From contig NZ_CANMAH010000001.1 in the NCBI RefSeq assembly GCF_947495825.1, positions 496,001-560,000 of the forward strand: a DNA stretch of 64,000 bases. The letters are read 5' to 3'. Shown here in pieces: positions 9,409 through 17,548 of this stretch. Made by a program: the position numbers and the translations under genes. Each line of letters begins with the position of its first letter. The first letter of the stretch is position 1. The notes below the pieces were generated by a model that worked only from the letters and a program-made list of their open reading frames with translations, was not told the origin of the DNA and did no database searches. The stretch comes from an uncultured Psychrobacter sp. Lineage in GTDB: Bacteria > Pseudomonadota > Gammaproteobacteria > Pseudomonadales > Moraxellaceae.

Positions 9409-9515
9409 AGACCTCTTGCAAAAGTCATAGGTTAAGCTCGAAATCAATGATACCAGCAAACAGCTTCATTCTAAGATCATAGCGCTGACGACGGTTGCGA
9501 TATTTATGAGCCACG
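9409..9515 (-). mobile_element. IS5-family remnant: transposase C-terminus plus terminal repeat
   Basis: Read on the minus strand, the stretch encodes AHKYRNRRQRYDLRMKL followed by FAGIIDFELNL and a stop. This matches the end of IS5-group transposases (the YRNRR.R..LR..L.AGI motif). It is followed by AGACCTCTTGCAAAAGTC at 9409-9426, which resembles an IS5-group terminal repeat. Only about 105 bases remain. It begins one base after the stop of the HNH gene and is joined directly to the truncated IS256 transposase, so the element inserted there and most of it was later lost. Confidence 0.65.
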
Positions 9516-10519
9516 CCAAGACTTGACCACGTGCGGGTAATCCTTGCCCCACACCTCATCAAAGTGCTCAAGATTGGCCTCTGCTATCTCCAGCGTATCA
9601 GCGTCGTAGATATCCTTTAAATCAGCCGCTACGGCTTTCTTATCCGTCCATGGCACAAACTTCATGGAGTAACGCACCATATGCACGATACACAGCTGAA
9701 CCTGAGCGTTGGGGTAAACGGTATTGATAGCATCAGGGAAGCCCTTTAAGCCGTCAACACAGGCAATGAGGATATCTTGTACCCCGCGGTTTTGAAGCTC
9801 GGTAAGAACACCCAGCCAGAACTTAGCGCCTTCATTCTCTGAGAGCTACATACCAAGCAGCTCTTTTCTGACTTCAAGGTTGACGCCTAAAGCCAGATAG
9901 ATAGCCTTGTTGATGATCTGCTTGTCTTAACGTATCTTCACGACGATGCAGTCCAAATAGATGATAGGATAGACACTGCTCAGCGGACAATTCTGCCAAG
10001 CGGTGATGTCCTCTAATATGTTATCGGTGACTCTTGCAACCAAGCTGCTTGAGATGTCGACATCGTAGAGCTCTTTAATGCTCTCTACAATCTCGGTGGT
10101 GATTTGACCCTTGGCGTATGAGCGAGGATAAGCAAGTGTGTGGGGCACACTTGCCCGAAGCGCAAGACGGAAGGCTATGCCTGTAGTGACGATATGATTT
10201 TATCATCGAGACCTGAAATACGGGTTTGATGCTTACTGACCAGCACAGGCTCAAAGCTGCTATTGCGGTCTATTGGGGTAGATATCTCAAGATCGCTTGT
10301 GTCACTGCGGACGGTCTTTTTAGTGTGCCCATTGCGCTTATTAGGTTTATCGGCTTTCTCATGCTTAGGATAGCCGAGATGATCTTCCATCTCAGCCTCT
10401 AAGGCAGTGTCGATAAAGGATTGTATGAGCTGCTTCTGGAAGTCTTTGATGTCATCAAAGCTTTTCATGCTACTGGCCATTTGTTCAGCTAGTTTTTTAA
10501 GGTCAGATTGAGTCGTCAT
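9511..10519 (-). pseudogene. Decayed IS256-family (mutator) transposase
   Basis: Fragments of one transposase lie in order on the minus strand. The N-terminus (from the ATG at 10519) has EDHLGYPKHE and KRNGHTKKTV. The middle has AYPRSYAKGQ, ITAWQNCPLS and VYPIIYLDCIVVKIR. The C-terminal part has CIVHMVRYSMKFVPW ending at YPHVVKSW near 9511. In-frame stops (after VVKIR near 9930, and near 9845) and a frame change near 10150-10200 break it. The last residues of the family are missing where the IS5 remnant joins. It cannot make active transposase. Confidence 0.85.
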
Positions 10520-10548
10520 TGCTTATTCTCCGGTTAGTGGATTATAAG

Positions 10549-10690
10549 CAGTGACACAAAGTTTGGGAAAGGCTCGCTATTGAGTCTCTCAACAGTGTCA
10601 TTCGAACAACACTGAATAAGCGTAAAGTGTTCCGATCTGATCAAACGACATTCAAGGTGGTCTATATAACAACCTAGCAAGCGTTCAATC
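10549..10690 (+). mobile_element. IS256 terminal region and second, opposite-facing transposase fragment
   Basis: GTGACACAAAGTTTGGGA at 10551-10568 lies just upstream of the decayed IS256 gene and resembles an IS256-group end. From about 10573 the plus strand reads AIESLNSVIRTTLNKRKVF and then FKVVYITT before a stop. This is the conserved near-C-terminal part of IS256 transposases (AIESLN..IR...), but in the opposite orientation to the neighbouring pseudogene. It is therefore a leftover of another copy or of an internal rearrangement. The match is short, so confidence is moderate. Confidence 0.5.
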
Positions 10691-10790
10691 TAAACAACAA
10701 TTACACGAATTTCTGGACAGACTTCCTCCAAAACGATAATTACCGCTATGCTTATAACTAACCAAATTAATCAAAGCTTAGTTAGCTTTC

Positions 10791-11435
10791 TTACAATTCG
10801 TCATACAGCGCTAGCCTTACTTCAACACGTCTATTAGCATCATCCTCAGGAGCTATACCGTTGATAGGCTGAGAGTCTCCATAACCAGCCACGATAATAC
10901 GTTTTGCTATAGAAGTATCTAACTGCCCGACTAGAAGTTTACGAGCCTCTCTAGCTCTGGCTGCTGATAACGTATAGTTATCATCGTATACGGTACAAAA
11001 ACGTCGGTAATCTGTCACAGGCTGTGACACGGGAATATTATCTGTATGACCTTCTACAAATATTCTAGCGTTTGAGGACTGTTGCAAAAAACTTGTGATT
11101 TTATCTTCTATATTGCTAAATGCTATTTTTGCCTCTGGGGTAATGCAAGCACTGCCTCTAGCAAAAACATTATCTTTAAGCGTAATTTTACTTTGCTCTA
11201 AATTAAAATCAATTAAATCTCCTGCACCTTGTTCGGTAACTGAAGATTGAATATCTTCTAATAAAGTTGCTATTTTCTGATGTTCATTTTGTTGGCTACT
11301 TTCCATTTCTTGCTTATGCTTCATTTCCGCATATGTGTTTTGTAGTACAGAGATGACAAGCAGTAGCATAACTACTGCCATGACGCCTGACATTAAATCT
11401 GCAATAGATATCCATTCACTTGGTTTTTTTTGCAT
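10791..11435 (-). CDS. ZorB-like MotB/OmpA-family membrane protein
   Basis: A 214-residue protein with one N-terminal membrane helix (about residues 15-33) starting SIADLMSGVM, where D13 sits at the position of the ion-binding Asp of MotB/ZorB. The linker is charged. The OmpA-like peptidoglycan-binding domain spans about 90-210, with EGHTDNIP at 128-135, NYTLSAARA near 153-161 and NRRVEV at 201-206. In Zorya, ZorB dimers sit inside the ZorA pentamer and anchor it to the cell wall. It starts 12 bases after the stop of the ZorA-like gene and ends the operon. A general MotB or flagellar role is unlikely because no flagellar genes are near. Confidence 0.88.
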   Translation of the reverse strand: MQKKPSEWISIADLMSGVMAVVMLLLVISVLQNTYAEMKHKQEMESSQQNEHQKIATLLEDIQSSVTEQGAGDLIDFNLEQSKITLKDNVFARGSACITPEAKIAFSNIEDKITSFLQQSSNARIFVEGHTDNIPVSQPVTDYRRFCTVYDDNYTLSAARAREARKLLVGQLDTSIAKRIIVAGYGDSQPINGIAPEDDANRRVEVRLALYDEL

Positions 11436-11447
11436 TTAAGTACACCC

Positions 11448-13220
11448 TTATGCTATAGCTTTGTTATCAATTTTAGCAAGTAGCTTTTGATTACTCTGGG
11501 TGATGCTGTCTACCAATATAGAATAATTCTCATAGCGCGAATTTAATAATTCTAATCTATCTGCACTTTGAGATATAACTGTTAGCGCATTTTTGATATC
11601 GCCTGATAGTTGATCAAAAATATCAGTCGAGTCACGTTGTATTTTTACAGATTCTGATAAGGTATGATTGATACCACTACTAAGATTCGGTATAGCGTCA
11701 ATAACCTGTGGTAAATAGCTTGTAATTTGCTGATTATCATTCAGTAGCTTCTGATTCGTCTCAGTAACTCTTTCAATCAATTCTGAATACTTTTCATAAC
11801 GTGAATCAAGCGACTTCATACGACGTCCACTCTCAGAAACTGCTTTTAGTCCACTGGTTATGTCACCGGATAACTGCTTAACTAAGTCAGTCATTTCAAA
11901 TATCTGACCATTTAAAGCGTCACTAGTAACGGTGAACTCATTAGCAGACTTACGCTGTAAATCCATTGAATCACCAATTACCTTAGTCACCTCTTTCATG
12001 GTTTCATCAACGCTTGTAGATAACTCATCAACAGCTTTCGATATACCTAAAGTCGCTTGTCCCATACTCTCGGACATAGTTGACATGTTTTCTTCAAAAC
12101 TATTACCCATGTTACTGATAGTTTCTGACAGATCTTGTTTGATCATTGACATAACACCTTCAAGCTCGTTACGCAAGTTTTCAACCACGTCATTAAGACC
12201 TTCTGCAGAGCTACCGACAGCCGTCGCTGCTACAGCCATTTTATCTGCAGAGCTTCCAATTGATGCCATGCTATCAACTGTTTTTTCAACAAAGTCTTGC
12301 ATAGATTTTTGAGTGGCTTTGTTGTAGCTGGCAATTTTCTGTAGTTCGGTAATATTATCTTTAGCGTTTTTTGTAGCTATCTTATTATTATTATCAAGAC
12401 TGCTCTGCACTTGACCAAACAGTGCCTCATACCTGGATAGACTATGCTCCTGTGCCTTATTTAAGCTATCAACCAGATCACGCTTATTATTGTTGATATC
12501 ATTTCTGATTTGTCCGAATATTAAGAAGTTATTACTTAACTCTTTAGCACTTTCTTTTTGTAATGACATAATGCTGTCTACAAGTAGCTGACTGTGTTGC
12601 TGCGCATTATTATCAATACTTTTTAATGTCTCAATCATTAATTGATGTCGTTCTAATTCTTTACTATTCAAGACCACTTCTTTCGCTTGAGCTTCTTGGC
12701 GAACCTTTTTAACTGCCCATACAAGTCGTTTTTCTTGGAATCCAAATATATTGAATAGTAAGTTCAGGATAATGAAACAAAGAATACCCCAGGTAGAGGT
12801 TTTGAATTTAGCACCTAAGCCGTCCATTAGACCCATTAACTGAGTCATGGCCGAATCCATTCCAGCTGTATCTGCCATTGCAAGTACAGTCGATGCTTTA
12901 TTAAGCGCAATACCTAGCCCCAAAAAGGTACCTAACAGCCCTACAATAAGTAGCATACTAGGCATAATTTCAGCCACTTTTTCAGCTTTTGTAGCAACGG
13001 CTTCGCTTAATTCATGCACAGAACCATGTTCGCCTGCTAAATTATTGGTCTCATCATCTAAATCACCACCATGCCAGTTGGCTTCCCAGTTAGCTTCTTT
13101 AGCTGAACCTAATAACCATACAACAGTAGCTATGGTCAAAATAATCAGACTCACTACAAATATAGTAGACAGCGTTTCGCCAAATGGATTTAAGAACGCA
13201 CCAATCTCTGCTATTCTCAT
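11448..13220 (-). CDS. ZorA-like MotA/ExbB-type channel with long coiled-coil tail
   Basis: A 590-residue protein. Membrane helices lie at about 18-38, 88-108 and 141-160. The second carries MPSMLLIVGLLGTFLGLGIAL and the third FKTSTWGILCFIILNL, the signature of MotA/TolQ/ExbB proton channels in the form seen in ZorA. Residues 165-590 are almost entirely helical with repeated short segments (for example LNSRYENYS near the end and LDSRYEKYS about 95 residues earlier), predicting a long cytoplasmic tail. In Zorya such a tail is needed for signalling to effectors. Its start codon overlaps the upstream stop as TAATG, so translation is coupled to the 430-residue protein. Confidence 0.88.
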   Translation of the reverse strand: MRIAEIGAFLNPFGETLSTIFVVSLIILTIATVVWLLGSAKEANWEANWHGGDLDDETNNLAGEHGSVHELSEAVATKAEKVAEIMPSMLLIVGLLGTFLGLGIALNKASTVLAMADTAGMDSAMTQLMGLMDGLGAKFKTSTWGILCFIILNLLFNIFGFQEKRLVWAVKKVRQEAQAKEVVLNSKELERHQLMIETLKSIDNNAQQHSQLLVDSIMSLQKESAKELSNNFLIFGQIRNDINNNKRDLVDSLNKAQEHSLSRYEALFGQVQSSLDNNNKIATKNAKDNITELQKIASYNKATQKSMQDFVEKTVDSMASIGSSADKMAVAATAVGSSAEGLNDVVENLRNELEGVMSMIKQDLSETISNMGNSFEENMSTMSESMGQATLGISKAVDELSTSVDETMKEVTKVIGDSMDLQRKSANEFTVTSDALNGQIFEMTDLVKQLSGDITSGLKAVSESGRRMKSLDSRYEKYSELIERVTETNQKLLNDNQQITSYLPQVIDAIPNLSSGINHTLSESVKIQRDSTDIFDQLSGDIKNALTVISQSADRLELLNSRYENYSILVDSITQSNQKLLAKIDNKAIA

Positions 13221-14512
13221 TAAGCTGCTACTCCCACTTCAATTTCTTGTTTTAGTTTATCTGCACGCGCTTTACCTTCTGCCTCAAAAATATTGGCGTA
13301 GTCTGTAATGAGACTTTGTTCATCATCGGTCAAAGATTCCCAAGCAACGTTATTCTGTGCCACACGCATAATAATGCTAGCAATCTCCTCACTATCCTCT
13401 AGGAGGTAATCCTTGTCTTCAGCTTCCAAAGTTACATCATCTTTTTCTAGAATCTGCATAAAGCCTTCTGCAGCATAAACATAGCTTTTCATTGATCGAC
13501 GCTCACCATCTAAACGAGTAAGCTTGGTTTGCTCTCCACCCATTTTGGTCAGCAACTCGTTATAAATCGCAGTTTCTTCTTCTGTTAACTCTGAAGTACG
13601 CTTTGCAACATCTAAACGAGTTTTCAACACTCTGTCTTTAGATAGCTTCTTGCTCAATTCAGTCCATTCTTGCTCTAAAGACTGCTGTTTCTCAACCCAA
13701 ACTACCATTAACTCTTCAAAGACGAACGGTATTAGAGACTTACCAAAACGCTCTTGAATGATGCTGTCTAACCTAATAGCCTCATCATCAGAAAGCTGAG
13801 CAGTAGAAAGAAGACTTTCTGCTGTTTTAATCAAATAAATGTCATCACTGGTGATGTCATCAATACTTTCAACTGCGATGATTTTTTGCTCTGTCATATC
13901 TAATAGCTTTTGTGTAGCTCTCAGTCTCAAATAATGCTGAAAGTCCACAACGCCCATCTCTAGAACGTCTCTTAACTCTACTTTTAAAATTCCATAATTA
14001 TTCAACATTTCATTTAGTTGTAATGCTTTTTGCTGCTCTTCACTTAATTGTGACTCATACTGTTGCTCAGCTTGCATAAAGGCATCACGGTTTTCTTTAG
14101 CTTCTTCTACTTCTTCTGGTGTTAGATATCTTTCTTTAATAAGTTGCGCCAACTTAATAGTCTTTCTCACCGCTTTTTCTAATGCATGTAATATTGGACT
14201 GTTTTCTAACGCTAATAATGCATCAATTGCTTTAGCAGTGACCATTAACCCTGTTTTTAGCCAAGGAAAAGGCGCAAGTAGTGCTGTCTTTTCAAGCCAC
14301 GGTTTTACTTTCTCTAAAAAAGGCTTCACTTTTTTATAGACATCTTTGACCTTATCAATAAAACCCTCGCCTTTTTCAGCTATCCAATCACAAGCCTTTG
14401 CGGCTTTTTCTCTTGCCCAAGATAGACCTTGACTGACCTTTTCTGAAGCGTAAGAAACAGCGCTACTAACTGCACTGGCTACCCGCGAACACGCATTACT
14501 TAACCAACCCAT
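13220..14512 (-). CDS. 430-residue helical protein of unknown family in Zorya-like operon
   Basis: I do not recognise this family. Residues 1-75 are rich in Ala, Ser, Lys and Trp and form repeating amphipathic segments (VSSAVSYASEKV, WAREKAAKACDWIAEKG, KVKPFLEKVKPWLEKT). A hydrophobic patch follows near 77-105 (LLAPFPWLKTGLMVTAKAIDALLAL) that could sit on or in a membrane. The remainder is charged, acidic and helical, without nuclease or helicase motifs that I can see. It lies between the AAA+ gene (44-base gap) and the ZorA-like gene (TAATG overlap). The tight coupling suggests it works stoichiometrically with the channel, perhaps as sensor, adaptor or effector. Confidence 0.8.
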   Translation of the reverse strand: MGWLSNACSRVASAVSSAVSYASEKVSQGLSWAREKAAKACDWIAEKGEGFIDKVKDVYKKVKPFLEKVKPWLEKTALLAPFPWLKTGLMVTAKAIDALLALENSPILHALEKAVRKTIKLAQLIKERYLTPEEVEEAKENRDAFMQAEQQYESQLSEEQQKALQLNEMLNNYGILKVELRDVLEMGVVDFQHYLRLRATQKLLDMTEQKIIAVESIDDITSDDIYLIKTAESLLSTAQLSDDEAIRLDSIIQERFGKSLIPFVFEELMVVWVEKQQSLEQEWTELSKKLSKDRVLKTRLDVAKRTSELTEEETAIYNELLTKMGGEQTKLTRLDGERRSMKSYVYAAEGFMQILEKDDVTLEAEDKDYLLEDSEEIASIIMRVAQNNVAWESLTDDEQSLITDYANIFEAEGKARADKLKQEIEVGVAA

Positions 14513-14556
14513 TTTCGTCCCCTAAATGTATAATATATTATCTAATAATCATTATC

Positions 14557-15615
14557 TTATTGTTCGAGCAGTTCTTCTTTATCTAACGATTTATCTGTTG
14601 TACCCAATAGTTTTTTTGCGATCAGAGCTTCTTTAGCAGCGAATTTGCGTTTATTACTAGTATCTGTACTGCTACCAACTTCCATTTGGGATTTTCTTAC
14701 GTTTTCGATAGCTGATATCAGATGATCTAAACTTAACACCGCCTTTTCAATTGACACATCCGATTGCATTAACGCTTTTGGTAAGGCTAAGCGCATACAA
14801 GTTCTAATTTCACGTCCTGAAAAATCTTCTGATAGTTCTGCACACTGATTAATTAGACTATCTCTCTCATCAGCCAATGGAATTTTTTCCACTAACATTC
14901 TTGACCAAAGCTTTTTGCGAGTGTCTAAGTCAGGAAGTATAAATTCAACGTGATAAGTGATACGTGAGCGAAAAGCCTCATCGTAGTTTTTAGCAAAATT
15001 TGTCGCAAAGATAACAACACCGTCAAACTTCTCTAGCTCAATAAGCATGGTTGAGCGCATGGCGTTAATTTCGTTGTCTACACCCTGAGTAACGGAGGAC
15101 AAACGTTTACCTAGCAAAGTGTCTGCTTCATCAAAAAATAAAACTGCATTTTGATCATAAGCGTCTTGAAAAACCTTTTGTATGTTCTTCGACGTTTCTC
15201 CCATTAGCTTGCTTTCTATTTCAGCTATACCCACTTTGATGATAGGTAAATCCAGTCGACCTGCGAACGCTTCAGCAGTTAAGGTTTTACCAGTTCCAGG
15301 CTTTCCATAAAAATTTAAAATACTACTGCGACCAACTTTATCAACTTCACTAAAACCCCAGTCCTCATAGATAACTTTATGAAATTTTAATTTTGCCAGA
15401 CTCTCTTCAAGCTCGTTACGTGTATGAGTTGTTAGAATGACATCAGTATCTAAATGATATCTAGATATTTGAGCTTTATAAACGATAGCATTTTCATCTC
15501 TATCATCGGTTTTTGTGTTCCTTTTGTCAGCAAAGGCAGGAGTTTTAAATATGTTTGAAGATCTAATACCTTGATTCATCTCTTCGTTTATTTTTGCTGT
15601 ATTAGAGTTTTGCAT
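14557..15615 (-). CDS. AAA+ ATPase, first gene of Zorya-like operon
   Basis: A 352-residue classical AAA ATPase with one module. Walker A GKPGTGKT is at 104-111, a pore-loop-like KLMGETSKNI at 136-145, Walker B LFFDEAD at 159-165, sensor 1 at ATNFAKN (N206), Arg fingers in FRSRITYH (216-218) and sensor 2 SGREIR at 266-271. This is the FtsH/SpoVK/Cdc48-like clade that remodels or unfolds proteins, so it is not a DNA helicase. The N-terminal 90 residues and C-terminal 50 are unusual and may bind partners. AAGGAAATTA precedes the ATG. Known Zorya types use helicase-like ZorD or HNH ZorE rather than this ATPase. Confidence 0.9.
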   Translation of the reverse strand: MQNSNTAKINEEMNQGIRSSNIFKTPAFADKRNTKTDDRDENAIVYKAQISRYHLDTDVILTTHTRNELEESLAKLKFHKVIYEDWGFSEVDKVGRSSILNFYGKPGTGKTLTAEAFAGRLDLPIIKVGIAEIESKLMGETSKNIQKVFQDAYDQNAVLFFDEADTLLGKRLSSVTQGVDNEINAMRSTMLIELEKFDGVVIFATNFAKNYDEAFRSRITYHVEFILPDLDTRKKLWSRMLVEKIPLADERDSLINQCAELSEDFSGREIRTCMRLALPKALMQSDVSIEKAVLSLDHLISAIENVRKSQMEVGSSTDTSNKRKFAAKEALIAKKLLGTTDKSLDKEELLEQ

Positions 15616-16042
15616 TAATTTCCTTAATATCTATTACTTATAGCCAATGTTGAAGAGCCGTCACAAATCTGTTACTAATCGGTGTATAAAGTTTTATTTA
15701 AAAAAACTAAGCCTAAACCATTAATAAAGTCGACTAACTTATGGATATAGTCGATCCGCCATAAAATAAGTACAGTGCTACTGGTATAAATTTTCTTTGC
15801 TTACTGTGTGACTTCGTCACTCCAGAGGCTCAATAAAATTCATCCCAGTAGCACGCCATAAAAGCTGTACTCTTTTTATTTAGCACTTACTATAGTAGTG
15901 TACTAGTAACCCTTATGCAACAAATAAGCAACACACTTCTTATGAAAATAAAATTTTGTTTTTTCCTACCAACGATAATTGGTAGAATCTAGCATTTATT
16001 TATGCAAGCTATGTTATGTAAACGAGCTAAAAATTTCTAAAT
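15616..16042. other. Intergenic stretch with nested inverted repeats
   Basis: No gene is seen between the AAA+ gene and alpA. The stretch holds a perfect 10-base inverted repeat (GTGCTACTGG at 15775-15784, CCAGTAGCAC at 15845-15854) that encloses a small hairpin (GTGAC-TTC-GTCAC, 15808-15820). It also has a 7-base hairpin (CTACCAA/TTGGTAG, 15966-15985). These could be regulatory or recombination sites, or part of an untranslated leader. The flanks are AT-rich. Confidence 0.5.
15637..15666 (-). promoter_or_regulatory. Possible promoter of the Zorya-like operon
   Basis: On the minus strand TTGTGA (15666-15661) and TATAAG (15642-15637) are separated by 18 bases and lie about 20 bases before the ATG of the AAA+ gene. 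Each box has about four matches to the sigma-70 consensus. This is the only reasonable pair in the nearest 100 bases; it is a weak prediction. Confidence 0.35.
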
Positions 16043-16085
16043 TCACAAAAAAATAAACCGCCTTACCCTCTTAGAGTTAAGGCGG
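16043..16085 (-). terminator. Rho-independent terminator of alpA
   Basis: Inverted repeat CCGCCTTA (16058-16065) / TAAGGCGG (16078-16085), followed on the minus strand by TTTATTTTTTT. It lies 10 bases after the alpA stop. Confidence 0.85.
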
Positions 16086-16095
16086 CTCGATAATA

Positions 16096-16347
16096 TTAAA
16101 GTGAGCGCTCGGCAATCTTAGTATTAATCCACTCTGCAATCTCACTCGCTACCCACACTACTCTCACTTGGGTGAGCTGTACCTTTTTAGGGAATGTAGA
16201 ATCATAGCGATCAGAGTTTTCATTGATCATCTCGTAAATCGTAGAGCGACTAAGACCAGTATAATGGCTGACATCCTTAATACTCAATAGTTGTGGAATA
16301 TGATTACATTGCTCTATTACTGGTTGTGTTGTATTCAAATTTTCCAT
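16096..16347 (-). CDS. AlpA-family excisionase/regulator
   Basis: An 83-residue winged-helix protein of the AlpA (MerR-like) type: LLSIKDVSHYTGLSRSTIYEMINE is the helix-turn-helix (residues 20-43), then FPKKVQL and VVWVASEIAEWI. AlpA proteins in P4-like and other integrated elements act as excisionase or activate the integrase gene. The start at 16347 is preferred over an ATG 30 bases upstream because TAAGGAGC lies just before it. It is the last gene of the recombination module and has its own terminator. A decayed copy of its 3' end lies outside the element at 24087-24198. Confidence 0.88.
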   Translation of the reverse strand: MENLNTTQPVIEQCNHIPQLLSIKDVSHYTGLSRSTIYEMINENSDRYDSTFPKKVQLTQVRVVWVASEIAEWINTKIAERSL

Positions 16348-16420
16348 GATTTGCTCCTTATAAGTAAATGAGAGCATCTCCTCTCATATACTTACCGAGT
16401 CCTATAATTTTTTACTACAT

Positions 16421-16448
16421 CCCATGCCGTCCGACAGTTAGCATGGGT
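16421..16448. repeat. Inverted repeat upstream of alpA
   Basis: CCCATGC (16421-16427) and GCATGGG (16442-16448) form a 7-base inverted repeat with a 14-base loop, between the upstream terminator and the alpA start. Its place fits an operator for alpA; nothing else supports this. Confidence 0.35.
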
Positions 16449-16460
16449 TTAGGTAATAAA

Positions 16461-16490
16461 AAAAGAGCTGCATGTAACAGCTCTTTTTTA
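16461..16490 (-). terminator. Rho-independent terminator of the RDF-like gene
   Basis: AGAGCTG...CAGCTCT hairpin with A-run on one side and T-run on the other, 17 bases after the stop at 16507. Symmetric runs mean it could work in both directions. Confidence 0.85.
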
Positions 16491-16506
16491 TGCTTGGTAC
16501 GCTGGA

Positions 16507-17424
16507 TTAACTAACCGCTGTCACGCTTTGCCGTAATCCCTGCTCAATGCTGGTCAGGTCATGATTGGCTAAGCCATGGTTCAAGTGCTCATGCTCACCT
16601 TGATGTTGACCAGAATCGCCTGTCTCCACGGGATAAAACTCTTCCACGACTGCAAATGCCTCATCGTTATCAATTTCAAAGGATGAATTCACATAGCCAA
16701 GCTTTGCTGCTGCCTCTAGCGCTGCTTGATCAAAGCCATGTTCGCTAAGCTCCGTATCAATAGCTTGCGCGTTAGATACCGCATCTTTAAGCGTTACCCC
16801 ATCACGTAGCGTTAAATCAACAAAGTAAATCGGCGTGCGATAGCTTTGCGTCGTACTCTTACCTCTTAGCGTTAGTTGCAGGGGCAAGCACGACAGCTTA
16901 TTGCCTGATACCGCAGCAAAGTAGCTGAGCCGTGCTGCAAGCGTTCTAATACTATTAAAGCCTGTGGTGCGAAAGATAAAGGTGCCAAGCTCATCGTCCT
17001 CAGATAGATTGACATACAGACGACCGTAGGGCTTACAAACCCCGCCTTGTGCTAGTGGACAACGATCAGGTGATGGGCATGGTAGTGTTTCCACGCCATT
17101 ATTGGTTCGGCGCTGACACTGCTCACCGTCACCCACACATAGCGGTCTGCCCGTTTGCCGATCAAACAGTGTGTACTCAGCTCGCAGATTTAGTGTCGGA
17201 TCATTAAACAGCATACGCACGGGTATTTGTCTGAGCTTACCGTCATTATTTGCACGTAGTTTTTCGTCTAGTGGATGATTGATCCATCCTTCTTTATTTT
17301 GCACTTGGCTGGTAATAGTGAATTGGTCATCCTTAGCAGGCAGACGCTTGCCGTCTTTTACAATGACACGTCCAATGCTGATACGACCAAGTACAGGCGG
17401 GGTTATCGTGAGACCCTTAATCAT
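16507..17424 (-). CDS. Recombination-directionality-factor-like / metal-binding protein of integrated elements
   Basis: A 305-residue protein of a family common in integrative elements and usually labelled hydrolase, metal-binding protein or Gp3-like RDF. The start at 17424 (MIKGLTI) has AAGGAA before it; the longer frame upstream lacks support. A cysteine cluster at about residues 100-135 (GDGEQC, LPCPSPDRCPL, GVCKP) could bind zinc. The C-terminal part is acidic. It lies between yqaJ and alpA, each with its own terminator. The family resemblance is from memory and its biochemical role is not firmly known. Confidence 0.6.
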   Translation of the reverse strand: MIKGLTITPPVLGRISIGRVIVKDGKRLPAKDDQFTITSQVQNKEGWINHPLDEKLRANNDGKLRQIPVRMLFNDPTLNLRAEYTLFDRQTGRPLCVGDGEQCQRRTNNGVETLPCPSPDRCPLAQGGVCKPYGRLYVNLSEDDELGTFIFRTTGFNSIRTLAARLSYFAAVSGNKLSCLPLQLTLRGKSTTQSYRTPIYFVDLTLRDGVTLKDAVSNAQAIDTELSEHGFDQAALEAAAKLGYVNSSFEIDNDEAFAVVEEFYPVETGDSGQHQGEHEHLNHGLANHDLTSIEQGLRQSVTAVS

Positions 17425-17466
17425 GATGGTATTCCTTATAGGTTTAATAAAATGAATAAAGCGACA

Positions 17467-17494
17467 TAAAAAGGCCACCTGTGATAGGTGGGCG
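17467..17494 (-). terminator. Rho-independent terminator of the YqaJ gene
   Basis: Hairpin GCCCACCT/AGGTGGCC (17473-17493) followed by TTTTT on the minus strand, about 55 bases after the stop. Confidence 0.8.
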
Positions 17495-17548
17495 TTTATG
17501 CGCTTACTTTCGGTATTTTTTTAAGGTGTTGATCGATTGGATGCGCGC

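Noticed and set aside
10791-13220. Flagellar MotAB stator or TolQR/ExbBD system
   Set aside because: No flagellar, tol or ton genes nearby; the long coiled-coil tail and defence context fit ZorAB better.
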